Shown here: piece after piece, positions 1-6,663 of the stretch
How the letters are laid out: each line of letters begins with the position of its first letter
Numbering within the stretch: the first letter of the stretch is position 1
Source of the DNA: Candidatus Heimdallarchaeota archaeon
Lineage (GTDB): Archaea; Asgardarchaeota; Heimdallarchaeia; Heimdallarchaeales; Heimdallarchaeaceae
NCBI GenBank assembly: GCA_030628305.1
Contig: DAOVRE010000044.1
Coordinates: 1-9,268 of the forward strand
DNA length: 9,268 bases
Reading direction: 5' to 3'
Program-made: the position numbers and the translations under genes
The notes under the pieces: generated by a model
Told to the model about the DNA's origin: nothing
The model's input: only the letters and a program-made list of their open reading frames with translations
The model's database searches: none

Positions 1-2
1 TT

Positions 3-1481
3 ACAAATCAGAATCTTGTAATTAGGTTGGAGGAAGCGGATAGAATCTTGGAAGATGATTACGCTCAGTTCCATAGTGTTATAGTTGACAATGGTATCCA
101 GTATGAATCTCCGTTGTGGGATATAGCTTGTTTTCTGACCTATTATGAACTTTCACCTAAATCAGTAAAAAAACAAAAATGGGTGGAATATTGGTTCAAA
201 TTCAGTAGAACAAGAAGATACAAGAATCTAATTTATATGGTTCCAGCTAGTTATGTTGCATTATCTGATTTGCGTAAAGCTAAAAACTTTTTCGTCAATC
301 TTCTAGAACAAAGCAAAAGATCAGTGAAAGAGTTAACATGGGACACTTTCCTGTCTATTTTCTATCAATTCAGAGCATCTGTTAAACCCTCATTTAATAA
401 AAGAGAATTTGCTGTGTTCAAGACAATTCTAGATAGACAGACAATGGTTTCAAGCGAACTTAAAACTTACTTAGATATTGATCTTTCCAATATTTCAAAA
501 TATAAAAACATAGTAGAATCTAAGAGAGTCTTGCATCAAGGTATATCATTAAACTATCATAAACTTGATCTTTCAGTATATGGGTTGATGTTTGAATACC
601 CTCTGACTAACGATATTAATCTTTTCTCTGAATTGTCAAAAAGTGCGTTCTTTCATTCTTTGTATACTGGAAATGTTGGGTGCAGATCAGTTTTCTCATA
701 TTTCGTCACACCAAGATTTAAAGAAGTAGAAAGAGACTTCAAAAAGTTATCAAAGACAATATGTGAAAATAATCATATCCCCAGCTCTCGTGTTTTACGA
801 TTTCTAACAGAAACTAGATTAAAATCATTTAATTGTAACATCTACGATTTTAAGAATGGACAATGGAAACTTGAACCTCAAAATCTTCAGTTTACCCTTC
901 AAGATTATGATTCAAGATTAATAGAATCAGTACCTATTATAACACGAGATTTTGAGAAGTGTGGTCATGAAAAGTTAAGATTGAATAAAACTGGTCTTGA
1001 TGTCTTAAATCACATTCTAGCAAATAAACATCTATCAATAAGGGAGATAGTCAGAGACCTTAAATTAACCGAAAAAGAAGTGAAAAAACAAGTTGAAAAA
1101 CTTCAAAAAAATGAGTTGTACAAATTGCGATACAACCCCTTATTCGTATTTGGCTTAAAACATATTATCTTCTTTCTTAGTGATTTCCATGAAAATCAGC
1201 ATGAGATTCATAAGACTCTATCCTTCTTACCAGAAGTATTTAGTGAACAATATGTATCAAAAGGAAAAAATGGTCTATATCTCGTCCTTAGGGTTCCATA
1301 TGAGCTTGTGGTAGATGCAATTGAGTCACTAACTAGTTTTTTCAAAGGAAAAATAGAGAATCTTTTCATAGTTGACCAAATGATTACAACAAGATATCAG
1401 TTGCCTATGGATAGATATGAAACAGTTTTTCAGGAGTGGAAGTATTTATCTGAAGATATTCTAGGCGTTGATGTTAAGTGA
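3..1481 (+). CDS. Tandem winged-helix / Lrp-RAM-like regulatory protein, 5'-partial
   Basis: Probable transcriptional regulator of no family I can name. The frame is open to the left edge. Codons before the TTG at 27 read on naturally (TNQNLVIRL then EEADRI) and no ribosome-binding site precedes that TTG, so the true start is probably outside the window. Numbered from that TTG, I see repeated modules: a helix-turn-helix at about 122-168 (key stretch VSSELKTYLDIDLSNISKYK), then an alpha/beta segment at 174-285; a second helix-turn-helix at about 318-365 (LSIREIVRDLKLTEKEVKKQ), then another alpha/beta segment at 374-465. Residues 62-118 look like the tail of an earlier module (NLIYMVPASYV compared with SVFSYFVTPRF and LYLVLRVPYEL). 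The pattern resembles a wHTH joined to an Lrp/AsnC-like ferredoxin fold, repeated two or three times. No signal peptide or membrane span is visible. The stop overlaps the next gene by 4 bases. DNA binding is inferred; the ligand is unknown. Confidence 0.72.
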   Translation, partial: TNQNLVIRLEEADRILEDDYAQFHSVIVDNGIQYESPLWDIACFLTYYELSPKSVKKQKWVEYWFKFSRTRRYKNLIYMVPASYVALSDLRKAKNFFVNLLEQSKRSVKELTWDTFLSIFYQFRASVKPSFNKREFAVFKTILDRQTMVSSELKTYLDIDLSNISKYKNIVESKRVLHQGISLNYHKLDLSVYGLMFEYPLTNDINLFSELSKSAFFHSLYTGNVGCRSVFSYFVTPRFKEVERDFKKLSKTICENNHIPSSRVLRFLTETRLKSFNCNIYDFKNGQWKLEPQNLQFTLQDYDSRLIESVPIITRDFEKCGHEKLRLNKTGLDVLNHILANKHLSIREIVRDLKLTEKEVKKQVEKLQKNELYKLRYNPLFVFGLKHIIFFLSDFHENQHEIHKTLSFLPEVFSEQYVSKGKNGLYLVLRVPYELVVDAIESLTSFFKGKIENLFIVDQMITTRYQLPMDRYETVFQEWKYLSEDILGVDVK

Positions 1482-2932
1482 ATGAGATCTATTTGATTTT
1501 TTATCAATTCATACCTTTAATAGAAATAACTTTCTCGCCAGAACTTCGAGATCACTTGAAATTCTTAGCCGAAGGAAACACCACAGCTAGAACTATTGAA
1601 AAGTGTTATAAAAACAAAAAGATTTGTGAAACATCAGAAGACATTAAAACTGCATTTTTTCCAACTTACAGCGATTTGAGATGGTCTTGGTACGATGATG
1701 GTTATAACTATTACAGAAATTTTCGGGGTTTCATTTTTCAAAACCAACCACTAAGACCGCTTGTCCCAATAATTTCTAGAACAATTAAATGGAAAATAAC
1801 TCCAGCACTAGATTCTATAATTGTTTCAACTAAAAAAGCCGAATTATCTCCAATTTTAATTGGTCGTTCTATAAAAAAAGTTATACTCAAGAAGACAGAG
1901 AAGAGTGTTATAGATTTGGAATCGAATCTGAAGGTATTGCTCCGTTTCTGCAATAAGAGTAAAAACAAAGAAAAAATGTCTTTTCTAAATGGAGTATTCA
2001 CGGAAACAGGTGCTATAAGCATTCAAGATTCAGATATTATAACAATCATTGAAACAGATCCACAGACATATAAAAATCTTGATTTTACTAATCAGAAAAT
2101 AAGTCGCATATATTATGGTGGAATAAATCTCTTAGTACACGATATGAAAAAAGTTTATGTAATTTACAAAGAAAAGCCACCTAAGGTACTAAGGAAGAGA
2201 GTAGAGAAGATCGTTTCTTTAGTTTTCAGTTTGAAATTCCTTATTCAGCGTGCAACATATTTATTGAGCACTGACTTATTAGAAAATATGGGGGTTAGAG
2301 ATGTTTCAAACGTTATGGGATACTTTCTATCATCTTTAAATCCATCAATTTATTCTTCTCAAAATATTCCAAATCTGCTTCCAAAACATTACCAAAGAAT
2401 GCTATTCAAATCACTTTGTAGAAAGATGAACCTTCTCAACAATTTCTCCTATCTTTTTGAAAAAATCAAGAAAAAAATACTCGATATGCCTGCTTATGAA
2501 GCAAGTTTCTTTTTCAGGAAGAAGAATATTTTCACAAACGATTTACGAGACAAAGTTATTCTTACTCTAGCTGAAGAACCTGAACCTAAATTAACAGAGA
2601 AGGAAAGACTGATGTTGGACTTCTTTATTTATCAATATAAGAAAGAACTTGACAATGATGCCTTGTATGATTTCAAAGTCCGAAGAAAAAAAACCTTAGG
2701 ATTTATGTCTAGAAATTTTATTAGACAAAACATTAAACTTTGGTTAGAAGTCAAGGGATTTTCAACTAAGGCTTTTACAGATAACGAGTTGAAAAAAACC
2801 CCAGTCGCTGATGTAATAAGTAGGTTAAACAAAAAGGACTTGATACTCATCGACCAAGTGGAAAAGGGAAAAACAGATCTTCATTTGAGCCTTAATGAAG
2901 CAAACAAGTTTGTAGAAAAACTATTGTTATGA
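1478..2932 (+). CDS. Unrecognised 484-residue protein, translationally coupled to the upstream regulator
   Basis: I do not recognise this family. It starts at a GTG that overlaps the previous stop (GTGA), with no strong Shine-Dalgarno of its own, so translation probably depends on termination and re-initiation from the upstream gene. The protein is Lys- and Ile-rich and appears cytosolic; the Ile/Leu-rich start lacks a convincing membrane helix. Visible parts are an aromatic-rich stretch at about 60-90 (SDLRWSWYDDGYNYYRNFRG), a beta-rich core at about 105-235 that includes GAISIQDSDIITIIETD and SRIYYGGINLLVHD, and a helical basic C-terminal half. The last 50 residues (about 435-484, with TPVADVISRLNKKDLILID) could form a winged helix with a terminal hairpin, but this is weak. 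No catalytic motif stands out. Tight coupling to a wHTH protein suggests a partner or co-regulator. The reading frame itself is secure. Confidence 0.72.
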   Translation: MNEIYLIFYQFIPLIEITFSPELRDHLKFLAEGNTTARTIEKCYKNKKICETSEDIKTAFFPTYSDLRWSWYDDGYNYYRNFRGFIFQNQPLRPLVPIISRTIKWKITPALDSIIVSTKKAELSPILIGRSIKKVILKKTEKSVIDLESNLKVLLRFCNKSKNKEKMSFLNGVFTETGAISIQDSDIITIIETDPQTYKNLDFTNQKISRIYYGGINLLVHDMKKVYVIYKEKPPKVLRKRVEKIVSLVFSLKFLIQRATYLLSTDLLENMGVRDVSNVMGYFLSSLNPSIYSSQNIPNLLPKHYQRMLFKSLCRKMNLLNNFSYLFEKIKKKILDMPAYEASFFFRKKNIFTNDLRDKVILTLAEEPEPKLTEKERLMLDFFIYQYKKELDNDALYDFKVRRKKTLGFMSRNFIRQNIKLWLEVKGFSTKAFTDNELKKTPVADVISRLNKKDLILIDQVEKGKTDLHLSLNEANKFVEKLLL

Positions 2933-2997
2933 AGCATACTGTTTCTTATCTATTCCCGTTGATTATCATTATTTAGCTTTTATGGTAATTTCTCGGT

Positions 2998-3013
2998 GTT
3001 TTTTTATAATTTT
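2998..3013 (+). terminator. T-tract terminator after the two-gene unit
   Basis: A run of seven T followed by a second T-rich stretch (GTTTTTTTATAATTTT) lies about 65 bases after the stop at 2932 and just before the next promoter. This is the usual form of an archaeal intrinsic terminator. No strong stem precedes it. Confidence 0.5.
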
Positions 3014-3029
3014 GAGACAAATAAATCCT

Positions 3030-3040
3030 CTTTATAATAC
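3030..3040 (+). promoter_or_regulatory. TATA-box-like promoter element
   Basis: CTTTATAATAC lies about 40 bases before the ATG at 3074. An archaeal start of transcription about 25 bases downstream would fall near 3060, leaving a short leader that contains GTGAGTGAT, a partial match to the archaeal ribosome-binding consensus GGAGGTGAT. It would drive the small ORF and the zinc-ribbon gene. Confidence 0.4.
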
Positions 3041-3073
3041 TATTCATTCTCTGTAATTCAAGTGAGTGATTTC

Positions 3074-3220
3074 ATGTTCTATAACCTCGGTAATTTAAAG
3101 TCACAATTTCATAACAGGACTGGAGTCATGTTGACTATGGGTAGTGCTGGAAGAACTATTCTGAATGGAGTTTCATTTTTTTCAAAATGTTGTGTATTGA
3201 GGGTAGGTTGTGTTGATTGA
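3074..3220 (+). CDS. Small ORF, 48 residues, upstream of and overlapping the zinc-ribbon gene
   Basis: This is an ATG-initiated reading frame too short for usual gene calling. It begins MFYNLGNLKSQFHNRTGVML, continues with TMGSAGRTILNGVSFFSK, and ends in a Cys-containing tail (CCVLRVGCVD). Support comes from context: a TATA-like element sits at the right distance, GTGAT lies just before the ATG, and its stop overlaps the GTG start of the next gene by 11 bases, an arrangement typical of translational coupling. The middle segment is Gly/Ser-rich and mildly hydrophobic, but I do not see a clear membrane helix. It may be a real small protein, a leader peptide that controls the next gene, or the remnant of a longer decayed gene. 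A T7 run at 3176-3182 is a possible site of a frame change, but a TAG at 3204 blocks a simple fusion to the following frame. Confidence 0.4.
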   Translation: MFYNLGNLKSQFHNRTGVMLTMGSAGRTILNGVSFFSKCCVLRVGCVD

Positions 3221-3539
3221 TTTAGAATGGCGAATGAAAATGGGAAAAAGTTATCAATTTTACTGTAAGGAATGCGAATTAAATATGATTTTATATGAAG
3301 GCATCAAGTGCAAATCAGATAATACTTCAATAAACCATTACTGTTTTAACTGTAACAAAATATCTTATCATGATTCTTGTTTAGATTGTGGAGATAAACT
3401 GCATTACTCTATTGAGATACCGAAGAAAAAGCGAAAGATGTCCACTTCTTATGATCAACCTATTGAAATCAAACTAGAATGTCCTAGCTGCAATTCTAAA
3501 GAAACTATTCTTACAAAGATTGGTGAATGGTTGCGTTGA
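3210..3539 (+). CDS. Small zinc-ribbon protein
   Basis: A 109-residue cytosolic protein with four CxxC knuckles at residues 19/22 (FYCKECEL), 45/48 (YCFNCNK), 57/60 (SCLDCGDK) and 91/94 (CPSCNS), plus a lone Cys34. The middle two pairs are 12 residues apart, as in a compact rubredoxin-like knuckle. The outer two could close a second, long-range site. A basic linker, PKKKRKMS at 71-78, lies between them and could contact nucleic acid. I chose the GTG at 3210 because GAGGG ends 6 bases before it. TTG at 3213 is possible; the ATGs at 3234 and 3240 lack a ribosome-binding site. It overlaps the preceding small ORF by 11 bases. Zinc binding is well supported by spacing. The role (RNA, DNA or protein binding) cannot be assigned. 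Confidence 0.7.
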   Translation: MLIDLEWRMKMGKSYQFYCKECELNMILYEGIKCKSDNTSINHYCFNCNKISYHDSCLDCGDKLHYSIEIPKKKRKMSTSYDQPIEIKLECPSCNSKETILTKIGEWLR

Positions 3540-3621
3540 AAGTTTGTAAAAAAACTATAAACTAACTATGTGATGCTAGCAAACAGCTTTCCTTCTTAGG
3601 GCTGATTTCAAAAATAATATT

Positions 3622-3660
3622 AAAGAAGAACTAATTTTCTTTTTCTTCTATTTTTCTATA
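3622..3660. terminator. Convergent-gene terminator region
   Basis: This lies between the zinc-ribbon gene and the converging degV-like gene. A weak stem AAAGAA/TTCTTT (3622-3627 with 3637-3642) is followed on the + strand by a T-rich tract up to about 3658. On the - strand, transcripts would meet T-runs opposite the A-runs at about 3610-3614 and 3550-3556. The region probably ends transcription from both sides. Confidence 0.45.
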
Positions 3661-3667
3661 TTATTCA

Positions 3668-4573
3668 TTATTCAAGCTTAAATTTCTCGTAGTTAGGATA
3701 TAATGTAACCATTGTTGCCCCTTTTCCTACAGAGTTAACAATTGCTGGAGGAATTTTCCAGACAAAACAATTTTTCACCTGTTTCACCTTTCTTACTTCT
3801 GCTTCTAACATTTCTGCTTTCTGCATGCCATTCGAATGAGATATAATTAAATCATATACTATCTCATCTGCCATTTTTGATTCTATCTCTTTAATTATTT
3901 TCTTCAAAGCTCCTTTAAATCCTATCCCCCCTCCAAACCCTATGACACCTTCATCCAGTGGTATATGATATATCGGTTTTAATTTCAGTGTATTTGTTAG
4001 TAAAGACACGTGAACACTTTTCTTAACTTTACCTGATTGAAACAATGTCGTGAAATCTTTTGAGAAACCAATGGTGTAAATTTGTGGTTTAACTTCATCA
4101 AAATAATTCGTAATTTCCTCAATACTTTTGTTTTCTTTCAGCATTTTTTGTGCATATAGAACAAAAGCAGCTTGACTAGCTCCAGCATACTGTGTGGGAT
4201 AGAATTCGATCTTGATTTTATCTTTCATCTTCTTAGCTGCAAGACGTACAGAGTTAACTTGATTTGATGTTTTTGGTGTCATAAATGGATAGATAATTGC
4301 ATCATATTTGTCTTCCTCTGCTTGTTTCAGCACACTTAAAGCGTCGTCAGGTGAAGCAAAACTGGTTTTAGGGGCAGGATTAATAAGATGCAAGTTTTCA
4401 GTAAATTCCTCTCTATCTATCTCTGTTATCTCCTTTTTATACCCTTCATTGTATTCTACCAATATTTCTAAAAGAGCAATTCCGTGTTTGAACACTTGCC
4501 CCTCAGTTAATAAAGCTTGAACCATACAGCACGATGCGCAATGGCAGGAAATGTTGTCGGAGTAAATGCGCAC
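3668..4573 (-). CDS. DegV-family (fatty-acid-binding) protein
   Basis: DegV proteins (FakB in Firmicutes) are soluble two-domain proteins that bind a fatty acyl chain. Numbered from the upstream ATG at 4636, family hallmarks are VRIYSDN (22-28, the usual start with its TDS position), PKTSFASPDD (89-98, compare PKTSQPSP), the acyl-pocket segment YPFMTPKTSNQ (116-126), GKVKKS (202-207), LLTNTLKLKPIYHI (212-225), HSNG (267-270) and the closing VGKGATMVTLY (303-313). The frame runs open to the ATG at 4636 (322 residues), but family length and the GGGGAAGGAAGGGA tract directly before GTG 4573 favour that start (301 residues, MRIYSDN). Oddity: the first loop carries CHCASCC instead of the usual polar residues. 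It is the last gene of its unit, downstream of a small membrane peptide. The specific ligand is unknown; archaea with ether lipids make this worth asking. Confidence 0.8.
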   Translation of the reverse strand: MRIYSDNISCHCASCCMVQALLTEGQVFKHGIALLEILVEYNEGYKKEITEIDREEFTENLHLINPAPKTSFASPDDALSVLKQAEEDKYDAIIYPFMTPKTSNQVNSVRLAAKKMKDKIKIEFYPTQYAGASQAAFVLYAQKMLKENKSIEEITNYFDEVKPQIYTIGFSKDFTTLFQSGKVKKSVHVSLLTNTLKLKPIYHIPLDEGVIGFGGGIGFKGALKKIIKEIESKMADEIVYDLIISHSNGMQKAEMLEAEVRKVKQVKNCFVWKIPPAIVNSVGKGATMVTLYPNYEKFKLE

Positions 4574-4589
4574 TCCCTTCCTTCCCCAA

Positions 4590-4607
4590 TCATGATTCTC
4601 ATGATTC
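4590..4607. repeat. Tandem 9-bp repeat TCATGATTC
   Basis: Two adjacent copies of a 9-bp unit (TCATGATTC, 4590-4598 and 4599-4607) lie between the small membrane-peptide gene and the favoured degV start. If the longer degV start is used they encode NHENHD, an unlikely family extension. They could be a binding site or a slippage product. Confidence 0.5.
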
Positions 4608-4609
4608 TT

Positions 4610-4630
4610 CCCCTCAACGCACGTGAGGGG
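4610..4630 (-). promoter_or_regulatory. GC-rich 7-bp hairpin upstream of degV
   Basis: CCCCTCA and TGAGGGG form a perfect 7-bp stem with a 7-base loop, unusually GC-rich for this window. It sits about 37 bases before the favoured GTG start of the DegV-like gene and 18 bases after the small upstream gene. It could pause or attenuate transcription, or protect the processed degV mRNA. No T-run follows, so it is not a classical terminator. Confidence 0.4.
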
Positions 4631-4647
4631 ACCCATTTAAACGACGG

Positions 4648-4785
4648 TTAGACCGCCTCTGGCAAGTTTAACCAAGTTTCATGACGTGCGACGTATTGGT
4701 GAAGTTGAACAGCAAAAACTCCACTTAATAACACAATCCCCACAAAGCAGAATGCAAGTAGAGATAATATCTTTCTTTTTTTCAT
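4648..4785 (-). CDS. Small membrane peptide, 45 residues
   Basis: An ATG-initiated small gene missed by length cut-offs. A good ribosome-binding site (GTGGAG) lies 6 bases before the ATG. The protein starts with a basic MKKRK, has one hydrophobic helix at about residues 6-26 (LSLLAFCFVGIVLLSGVFAV) and a short polar tail, QLHQYVARHETWLNLPEAV. It could be a single-pass membrane peptide with the tail outside, or an uncleaved signal-anchor. A TATA-like element (4832-4841) and dyads lie upstream. It is followed in the same direction by the DegV-like gene (12 bases to the longer start, 74 to the preferred one), so the two probably share a transcript. I do not recognise the family. It could also be the surviving N-terminus of a longer secreted protein, though the frame ends cleanly. 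Confidence 0.55.
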   Translation of the reverse strand: MKKRKILSLLAFCFVGIVLLSGVFAVQLHQYVARHETWLNLPEAV

Positions 4786-4831
4786 TTTTTTCTCCACTAA
4801 AGTCCAAAGACTTAGTAAACTAAACGTAGCA

Positions 4832-4841
4832 CATAAAATAC
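4832..4841 (-). promoter_or_regulatory. TATA-box-like element for the small membrane peptide / degV unit
   Basis: On the - strand the segment reads GTATTTTATG, about 46-56 bases before the ATG at 4785. Transcription would begin about 25 bases on, leaving a leader of roughly 25-30 bases with the GGAG motif. A near-perfect stem, ACTAAAGTC paired with GACTTAGT (4796-4816), overlaps that leader. Confidence 0.4.
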
Positions 4842-4845
4842 ATGA

Positions 4846-4863
4846 ATACTTGGCAACAAGTAT
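4846..4863. promoter_or_regulatory. Perfect dyad ATACTTG-GCAA-CAAGTAT, candidate operator
   Basis: Two 7-bp arms separated by 4 bases form an exact inverted repeat directly upstream of the TATA-like element on the - strand, where archaeal activators or repressors commonly bind. It overlaps the first of three spaced GCAAC copies. No T-run follows in either direction, which argues against a terminator. Confidence 0.45.
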
Positions 4864-4892
4864 TGTGCAACAGTTGACTACGGTAGTGCAAC
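4853..4892. repeat. Spaced GCAAC / GTGCAAC repeats
   Basis: GCAAC occurs at 4853-4857, 4867-4871 and 4888-4892. The last two extend to GTGCAAC (4865-4871 and 4886-4892) and are exactly 21 bases apart, two helical turns. Placement upstream of the small membrane-peptide promoter suggests a regulator array, but five- to seven-base matches can arise by chance. Confidence 0.35.
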
Positions 4893-4986
4893 TATTCCCA
4901 AATATTATTTAACAATTATTTAATGTGTGTACTCAGCGAGCACAAATGAAATTGTCCCTAAGTGATTTTTGTGGTTTCAACTACCT

Positions 4987-4993
4987 AAAAAAA
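4987..4993 (-). terminator. T7 tract after the acyltransferase gene
   Basis: The stop TGA of the acyltransferase is followed immediately by seven T on the - strand, with a further short T-run about 20 bases on. This is a likely archaeal-type terminator separating it from the small membrane peptide / degV unit. Confidence 0.45.
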
Positions 4994-6466
4994 TCAGAAA
5001 CTTTGAGTTGGAGTCTGCAGATTGACTTCAGATTCTTCTTGTTTGAACTCTTTCCAGAGTGTTCTATTAAGCATGAGATCTACATCTAATCTTGTTGAAG
5101 GAGATTTTGTTATCAAACCTTGTAAACTAATACTAATCCATTCAAATGAAAACTTAAAATTTATTTTACTCCATAAACGAATAACAATATCGTACCAGAT
5201 AATAGAATATAAAGCCACTAGTAGAGCATAGGTCATCTTTCCATAACCTAGAGAATTAAGAAGAAAATTTACTCCAGTTAATTCACCCAAAACCAAGTTT
5301 AGTGTCCATTTCGGCAATAAATCCAGTATCTCTAGGCCATAAATTGACAAGGCAATCATTCCCCATCTACGGCAATATCTAACAAATCTTCTATTTGCGA
5401 AAATATGAGCTCTGGCTCTATATTCAACAAATCGAAGAATAGCAACTAAAGCTATAACTTGTCCCCCGAGTTGTATAAGATGAGTGCTGAGAGCAGTTCT
5501 TTGATTGAAAATAGAAAATGGAAATCCTAATGCAATCAGAAGCCCTCCAATGCCCATAGATACTATTCCTCCAATTAATCCAATAAGCGGTAGTTTTCTT
5601 GAAGGTGTTTTTCCCGATAAGACAATGCCTATTATTGCACCTATAAAAGCTGTTGAAAGACAAGGAAAGAGAGGTTCCACCTCTCCTGCAATTATAGCCA
5701 TAAACCATGCTTTGAATGAAGCATTTGAAGCTTGAACATGGATGTTAGGCCAATAAGGCGTTTGGACAATTTCCATATAATCTGGAAAAGTTGTTGGAAT
5801 TACCCAATTCATTGAATCTACCCAATTTTGAACGAACTGTGTTGATATTAAGATAGAAACTGCTAAAACTACGTATATGATAAGGTTTCTTTTGATTTTT
5901 TTGTATCCGTCATTACGAATAAGGAAATAGTTGACAACTGCTGTAATCATGATGCTAAATGCAATTGTTTGTAATGTGTGGATTTGAAAAAATTTGCTCC
6001 AAATCTCATAAGCAGTGTTCCACGAGTTTCTTCCAGTGATTGCTGATCCAAAGTAACCATAATAGCCAAAACCGTATATTGCTGATCCAAAGATATACAA
6101 AAGAAAACCAGATAGTAACTGTTTAAAGAGTAATTTTTTTGCATCCATACCTTTAGCAGCCTTTTTGAACATAACAAGAGTATTTGCAGTTATTGATATT
6201 AATAAAAAGAAAGTGTTCCATGTTCCAACGAATGCTACGAAGAGACCCAAGCCTACAAGAATTATTGAATATTCAAATAACTTTGAGGGATCTTCAATTA
6301 CCCAGTCGTAATCATAAACATGGTAAAAACAATGAGCAAAGGTCATTACAAGAATGGATAATCCTCGGAGAAAATCAATAGAAACGATTCTTTCAGATGA
6401 CTTTTTTTCATTAAACTGTTCTTGATTGCCCCTTAGCTCCATACTCAGACTATTAGATACTATCAT
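4994..6466 (-). CDS. Polytopic membrane acyltransferase, HGSNAT/DUF1624-like
   Basis: A 490-residue integral membrane protein of the acyltransferase-3 / DUF1624 superfamily, whose members move acetyl or other acyl groups across or onto membrane-linked substrates. The diagnostic motif is RIVSIDFLRGLSILVM at residues 26-41, followed by His45 in TFAHC, the position of a functionally important polar residue in relatives. Further family-like parts are IHTLQTIAFSI (162-172) and EPLFPCLSTAFIGAIIG (264-280). I count about 10-11 hydrophobic segments, at about 32-48, 68-99, 112-138, 161-182, 194-209, 252-261, 268-284, 292-314, 329-345, 369-385 and 408-425. A large exposed loop at about 211-250 is rich in Trp and Pro, and the cytosolic tail (about 430-490) is polar. 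ATG 6466 was taken; Met9 is an alternative, and neither has a clear ribosome-binding site. It is monocistronic by its surroundings. Acyl donor and acceptor are unknown. Confidence 0.72.
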   Translation of the reverse strand: MIVSNSLSMELRGNQEQFNEKKSSERIVSIDFLRGLSILVMTFAHCFYHVYDYDWVIEDPSKLFEYSIILVGLGLFVAFVGTWNTFFLLISITANTLVMFKKAAKGMDAKKLLFKQLLSGFLLYIFGSAIYGFGYYGYFGSAITGRNSWNTAYEIWSKFFQIHTLQTIAFSIMITAVVNYFLIRNDGYKKIKRNLIIYVVLAVSILISTQFVQNWVDSMNWVIPTTFPDYMEIVQTPYWPNIHVQASNASFKAWFMAIIAGEVEPLFPCLSTAFIGAIIGIVLSGKTPSRKLPLIGLIGGIVSMGIGGLLIALGFPFSIFNQRTALSTHLIQLGGQVIALVAILRFVEYRARAHIFANRRFVRYCRRWGMIALSIYGLEILDLLPKWTLNLVLGELTGVNFLLNSLGYGKMTYALLVALYSIIWYDIVIRLWSKINFKFSFEWISISLQGLITKSPSTRLDVDLMLNRTLWKEFKQEESEVNLQTPTQSF

Positions 6467-6603
6467 TTAAAAATTCTTACAAGGCTAGATTTGTTTTTCT
6501 AACACAAACTAACTATTTTCCGTCTAATAACATGTTAAATATTGTATGTCAGGAGTTGGGTGACTTACAAATTGAATCTTGATTTGCTTGTTAATATTTA
6601 TGT

Positions 6604-6638
6604 TAAAAAGAAGAAAAGTTCTAGACTTTCATCTAGAA
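6604..6638 (-). terminator. Hairpin plus T-tract terminator of the cold-shock gene
   Basis: TTCTAGA and TCTAGAA (6619-6625 and 6632-6638) form a perfect 7-bp stem with a 6-base loop, about 25 bases beyond the cold-shock stop. On the - strand it is followed by a T-rich run (CTTTTCTTCTTTTT). This is the clearest intrinsic terminator in the window. Confidence 0.65.
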
Positions 6639-6663
6639 AAAATAAAGTATGTTGAAAGCAGTA

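Noticed and set aside
1738..2022. 94-codon - strand hydrophobic frame opposite the second gene
   Set aside because: Its hydrophobicity is explained by the Lys/Asn-rich codons of the + strand gene; no start signals.
4308..4520. 70-codon + strand frame opposite the DegV gene
   Set aside because: Antisense shadow of a well-supported family member; no ribosome-binding site or promoter.
5424..5708. 94-codon - strand frame inside the acyltransferase gene
   Set aside because: It lies in another frame of a clear membrane-protein gene and has the Ser/Thr/Tyr/Cys-rich composition of a shadow frame.
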